From assembly GCF_030463565.1 (NCBI RefSeq), contig NC_134652.1, positions 19,259,397 to 19,323,396 on the forward strand: a stretch of DNA of 64,000 nucleotides. The letters are read 5' to 3'. Positions 60,114-64,000 of this stretch are shown one piece after another. The position numbers and the translations under genes were made by a program. This DNA comes from Pelecanus crispus. Lineage: Eukaryota; Chordata; Aves; Pelecaniformes; Pelecanidae. Each line of letters begins with the position of its first letter. Within the stretch, counting starts at the first letter, position 1. The notes under the pieces were generated by a model, which was given only the letters and a program-made list of their open reading frames with translations, was not told where the DNA came from and ran no database searches.

Positions 60114-63100
60114 GTGAGGAGGGGGAGTCTGGCAAGCGGGGCGGGGGGGGGCAGCGCCCTCCCGGCCGGGCTGCCCGCTCTCGGGGTGACGCTGCCGGCG
60201 GGGCGGAGGAAGAGGAAGCGGCCCCGGGGGCACCGGGGCTCACCGCAGGCGGCGGCGGGGCGCGGGGCGAGCTCAGAGGGCGCCCGGCACCTGCGCCGGC
60301 CCCGCCGCCGGCTGCCCGCGGGCGGCAGGCTGCAGCCGCGGCGGCTCGCACCTGGTGCCCGGCGGGGGACAGCGGGCCTCCTGCGGGCGCGTTCGGTCTC
60401 GCCCTCCTCCTCCCCCTGCTCTTCACCGGGCACGCCGGCCCCTGGGGAAGGAGTCAAGCGGAGCGGCAGGCGCGACCTCCTGCCTGTGCCGCTCCGCCGC
60501 GCTGGGCTCGGGCCGGGCCCCGGGAGCCGCTGCGGTCGTGCACCGCTCGCTCCCATCCCCGGGGCGGGCTGCTGCGCCGTCCCTTCTGCGCCTAGGGCTG
60601 GGAGCTTCGGCAGCGAGTATCCCTCGGGAAAACAGGTCTTCCTGCTCTCCAAGTTTTGAAGTAAGACTTGAGAGGTCGGGGTAAATCCAGGTGCCTTCTA
60701 GCAGTGTGAGCTCCTGGCGCTGTAAACGCGTTGAGGCCGGGCGTCAGTGCTGTTCAACAAGTCCGTGTGCTTGCAACTATGGCTTCCTTGGTAATTCTTA
60801 CCTTGCCCTAGTGTCAGCGTACTCTTTATTTTGGACTTTTTGGTCGCTTTGAACTGTTAAAGCCACAAACTCGCTGCGAAATACGCAAGATGTTTTTGTA
60901 ACTTTAATGTGGCTTCCTTCTAAAACATAAATGCCGTCTTAATAATTTTTGAAGTTGTTATCTGAAGTACTTGAGCACGTGTCGTTTTTAAACAACTTCA
61001 GTGAAAACGTGTTTCTCATTAAATACGGACTATAATTGACTTTCCAGCAGAAAATGGATAAAATGGCGATCTTGGTGAGCTGTGGAGAGGCCAAAAGAAA
61101 TAGCGTACCTCACCAGTGAAATTCACATTAGTATCACTTCTGAGGCAAAGCTTGGAAAAAAGCCAATATTTGAAATCCCGAGAAACTTGCGGTTATTCAC
61201 CAAAAAAGACCTTTTCTTTTCTTTTTTTTTTTTTTTTTTTGTAGTCGGTCTAGCAAAATGTTGAGTCAACGTCTGAACTTTATGAATCACGCCTAGATCT
61301 TGTCTGCGTGACCATGGTTAGTTCATACACAGGCTGTTGTGCTCCTGGTGCTTTCCTGAAGTTTGTGAGAGAGCTGTTCTGCTGCTTCGTAGGCTGTGAA
61401 GAACGTTATCGCCTTTTTCTGGCTTTCCTGAAGGTCTTGGAGAATCATCTTCTCACTGACCACCTTCCCTATAGACAGTACTCTTCTGCCTCTGCTACTA
61501 ATTCTCAAGATGCATGTATGTGAGAAGTGTCATTTTCTTCACTGTATGCATTTTGCAAGTTTAAAAACTGTTTGCAAGAAAGCAGGGCATTAAAACGCAA
61601 GCAAGAAGAATTGACACAGAGAATAGTGTGCAGTGGAAGGCATTTGACTAGGACTTAAAACAGGATGGCCAGGAAATAAAACTGGAAAACCAAATCTCAA
61701 ATCTGTAGCCACTCAGAAAAGAGGACTTGGGTACTACTTGAAACTTTTTGTATTTTCAGACTGCTACACTTTTTAAAAAAAGCATGAGTGCTTGAGTATT
61801 TTGATGGCGTTGGGCTAGTGTTCGGAGGCTTAATATTTTATGGGGTGGGAATGTTATCTTAACCTAACTTTTCCTTGAAACGTATTTTGAAATGAGTGCT
61901 CTTCAGAACTGCAGTTCCTGGTTTTGGTGGAAGAACTTGAACCATTTTATTTTTAAAAGGAAATAAAACACTTTCTCATTGCACTGAGTACGTGCTTTGG
62001 CAATATGAGCTGTTGATGGTTTAAATTCTAGTATTACAAGATACCGTTTCTGATAGGCTTGGTATTTTGGGTAGCTTACAAAAATGAGTTCCTTCTAGTT
62101 TTTCTTTGTTCCTTCAAATTCAAAGCTTAGTTCTGGGTATAAGATCCTTTCAGCTTACTTTGTTTTAATTTGATTGGTTTTCCATTTCAGCACTTCCATT
62201 ATTTAGATTGGCTTTGTTCTGTAGTAATCAGACAAGCTATCATGCCTGAAGTAAAAGTTAATAGTTCTGTTTGTGCTGTGTTCATCCATAAGCCAGCCTG
62301 GGTTTGGATTTCCCATTTCAGTTACAGGCCAGTCTGATTCCTCTTGCTTTAATATTAGAGACATTGTTGATTTTGCAGTTCTGTGGCATGACTGTGGATT
62401 AGGACATTACATAATTCATGAACATTTTTTAAATCCACTCTGTTTCATAGTTGGTAGATGTCCCGGTCCAGTGTTGGTTGATGGTAGTTTTTACAGTCAC
62501 TTTTATGTAAGTGGCTGTTGCTAGATAGAAATATTTCTAGTAGAAACTGTCATTCATTTTCAGCTGTAGCGTGGCTGGATTCCTTGAAACGCAGGCCTTC
62601 TGCCTGCTTTAAATTCTGGTTGCAGTTGTAAAGCCTGGGTCTCTAGACTGTTAAAGCCAGAACCGGTGCTATGCACACTGCATCAGCCCACAGTCTCAGC
62701 TCTTAGGTAGTAAGAAGCAGTTTCTCAGCCTTGAGTGCTGATCTCAAGGAGGATCAGAATGGTTTGTGACAATTTTTGTTGATTTAAAAAAAAAAAAAAC
62801 CCACACCCAAGACAAAACAAAAAACCCCTCAAAAGCATATTTAGTTGCTAAGCAACTCACAGCGGTGCCCTGCTGATAATGTTTTAGAGGATCCATGAGG
62901 CTCACAGGCTCCCACACTAATGTGAGAGGAGGCACCCTTTTGCAAAACACTGCCTGAGGGACACGGAGTTCTTGCTCTTATCTTTAGAGGGTGTTGTGGA
63001 AGAAAAGGGTAACTCCCAGTGTTTTATGCAGAGAGAAAGAAAAGAGCTAGTGAGGTAACATCCCGCTGTAATTTTTAGATGGGTTCTCTCTTCCATGGTG

Positions 63101-64000
63101 TTCACCTCTAGGTTCAGTGGAAAGACTGTTCCTCTTATGCAGAAATGCAATGACAAAAAAGGCTTGTTTCTTTGGAGACAGTGTTGAGGTCAGCAGCCCT
63201 TCACCCTCTCTGTTTGCTTTCCCTTTTTTTTTTTTTTAAAAAAAAATAGATGAGGGCGGAGAAGATGAGTGGAACGAGGAAGAGTATGTCACTGACAAGG
63301 GCCTAAGGCAATGGGGAAGCTTGAATAGAAACCATTAGACCTGGGAAACTACTTCAGGAAGAGAAAGTCTGATAAATAAGCATAAACTAAGGTGACACTA
63401 AGGTCTTCATAGAACTGTGATAGCTATCAGTACTTTAAGCAGGCCTATGATGTTTTAAAATTAGTCACTTAAATTCCTTCTGCTTAAAAATGTGTTTGTT
63501 AATTTGAAGAAAATATTTGGATTCTTGGCAGCAAGATAAAAATGTTATGTAGAACTTCTGTAGGCCTCAGTCAAATTTAGAGTGATTCAGCTGCAAAATA
63601 AACACGAGGTGTAACAGAAGTGAGGTTGTATTCACAATTTTTTTGTGTGTGTGTTTGTGAGAAAGGAAATTAAATTGTTGCTTAGGAACCTTAATTAACT
63701 TACTCAATAACCAGATGATTTCCAGGTAGTAAGTCTCAGTGTTTCAGAATCTGACTGTGGACCATTTTGCAGTCCATTGTATTTATTGGTCCTTGGGCAG
63801 TGGTCAGAATCATGCAACCAGTCCAACAGTGAATTGCCCAAACTAGTCCGATGCCTCCAAGAAGTAAAGCCTACTAGCTCATGTAGAGCTGTGAGAAGTG
63901 TAGGAATGGTTTTGTATCCAAAGTGTTAGAGTTCATCTCTTACCTCCTGCTTTAAGAAGGAAAGGGGAACCGTGGTGATCAGTGAAACATATTTTCAAGG
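60114..64000 (+). other. SLC35G1 intron 1 (partial)
   Basis: GC-rich until about 60610, then AT-rich non-coding sequence. It holds a T-run at 61221-61240, A- and T-runs at 62785-62798 and 63225-63247, and a GT microsatellite at about 63643-63657. A 216-nt frame at 61308-61523, open on both strands, is noted in the findings. No transporter-like hydrophobic exon was found. Confidence 0.6.

Larger units (their letters stand above)
59290..60610 (+). promoter_or_regulatory. CpG-island promoter of SLC35G1
   Basis: A 1.3-kb CpG-dense block around the SLC35G1 first coding exon. It has a run of 14 G at 59790-59803 and an NRF1-like site. No TATA box was seen. Long GC-driven frames on both strands are artefacts. 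Confidence 0.8.

Noticed and set aside
60033-60117. A signal-peptide-like stretch LWLLLGLVLAALLQG in another frame of SLC35G1 exon 1
   Set aside because: It has no in-frame ATG and is the +1 shadow of the Cys-rich SLC35G1 frame; a GC/Leu-rich frame easily mimics a signal peptide.
59274-60684. Long frames on both strands in the SLC35G1 island, including a 457-codon minus-strand frame
   Set aside because: Same composition effect; mutually overlapping and without recognisable domains.
63240-63338. Exon-like acidic frame (DEGGEDEWNEEEYVTD) after an AG at 63249-63250
   Set aside because: The preceding sequence is T-run then A-run, a poor acceptor. The frame stops soon after and does not resemble SLC35G1.

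Overview
The window is vertebrate nuclear DNA, almost certainly from a bird. The evidence is three CR1 LINE copies with the avian ATTCTATG-type 3' tail, an avian-type solo LTR, GC-rich CpG-island promoters, and a gene order that matches amniote 10q23-type synteny: FRA10AC1 (minus), LGI1 (plus), SLC35G1 (plus). The LTR type suggests a non-galliform bird, but this rests on recollection of repeat families, not on a search.

Layout. From 1 to about 9.6 kb lies the 5' half of FRA10AC1 on the minus strand. Its CpG-island promoter and exon 1 are near 8.8 kb, exon 2 near 3.7 kb and exon 3 near 1.6 kb; the rest runs off the left edge. Intron 1 carries a minus-strand CR1 that is split by a solo LTR with a perfect 5-bp target-site duplication. 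From about 9.6 to 24.7 kb is a gene desert. At 24.7-25.8 kb is an orphan CpG island built around an 0.8-kb G-rich minisatellite. LGI1 is complete: eight coding exons between 29,100 and 41,210 encode a 543-residue secreted leucine-rich-repeat/EPTP protein, and a polyadenylation signal follows at 41,530. From 41.6 to 59.2 kb is intergenic DNA with CR1 copies at 50.4-51.9, 54.2-54.4 and 57.0-58.3 kb. A third CpG island at 59.3-60.6 kb contains the probable first coding exon of SLC35G1 (59,906-60,113), whose remaining exons lie beyond the right edge.

The three genes are neighbours by ancient synteny, not by shared function. FRA10AC1 is a nuclear protein. LGI1 is a secreted synaptic ligand of ADAM22/ADAM23. 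SLC35G1 is a multi-pass membrane protein of the nucleotide-sugar-transporter superfamily.

I found no tRNA, rRNA, CRISPR array or other gene. No wholly new system is evident. The most unusual signals are: LGI1 translation control (the human start Met aligned to CTG, an out-of-frame overlapping uORF, and a strong acceptor-like site just upstream); an 84-bp in-frame open LGI1 intron; the loss of one LGI1 N-glycosylation sequon; the higher-order minisatellite between FRA10AC1 and LGI1; and an apparent shift of the FRA10AC1 start into exon 1.
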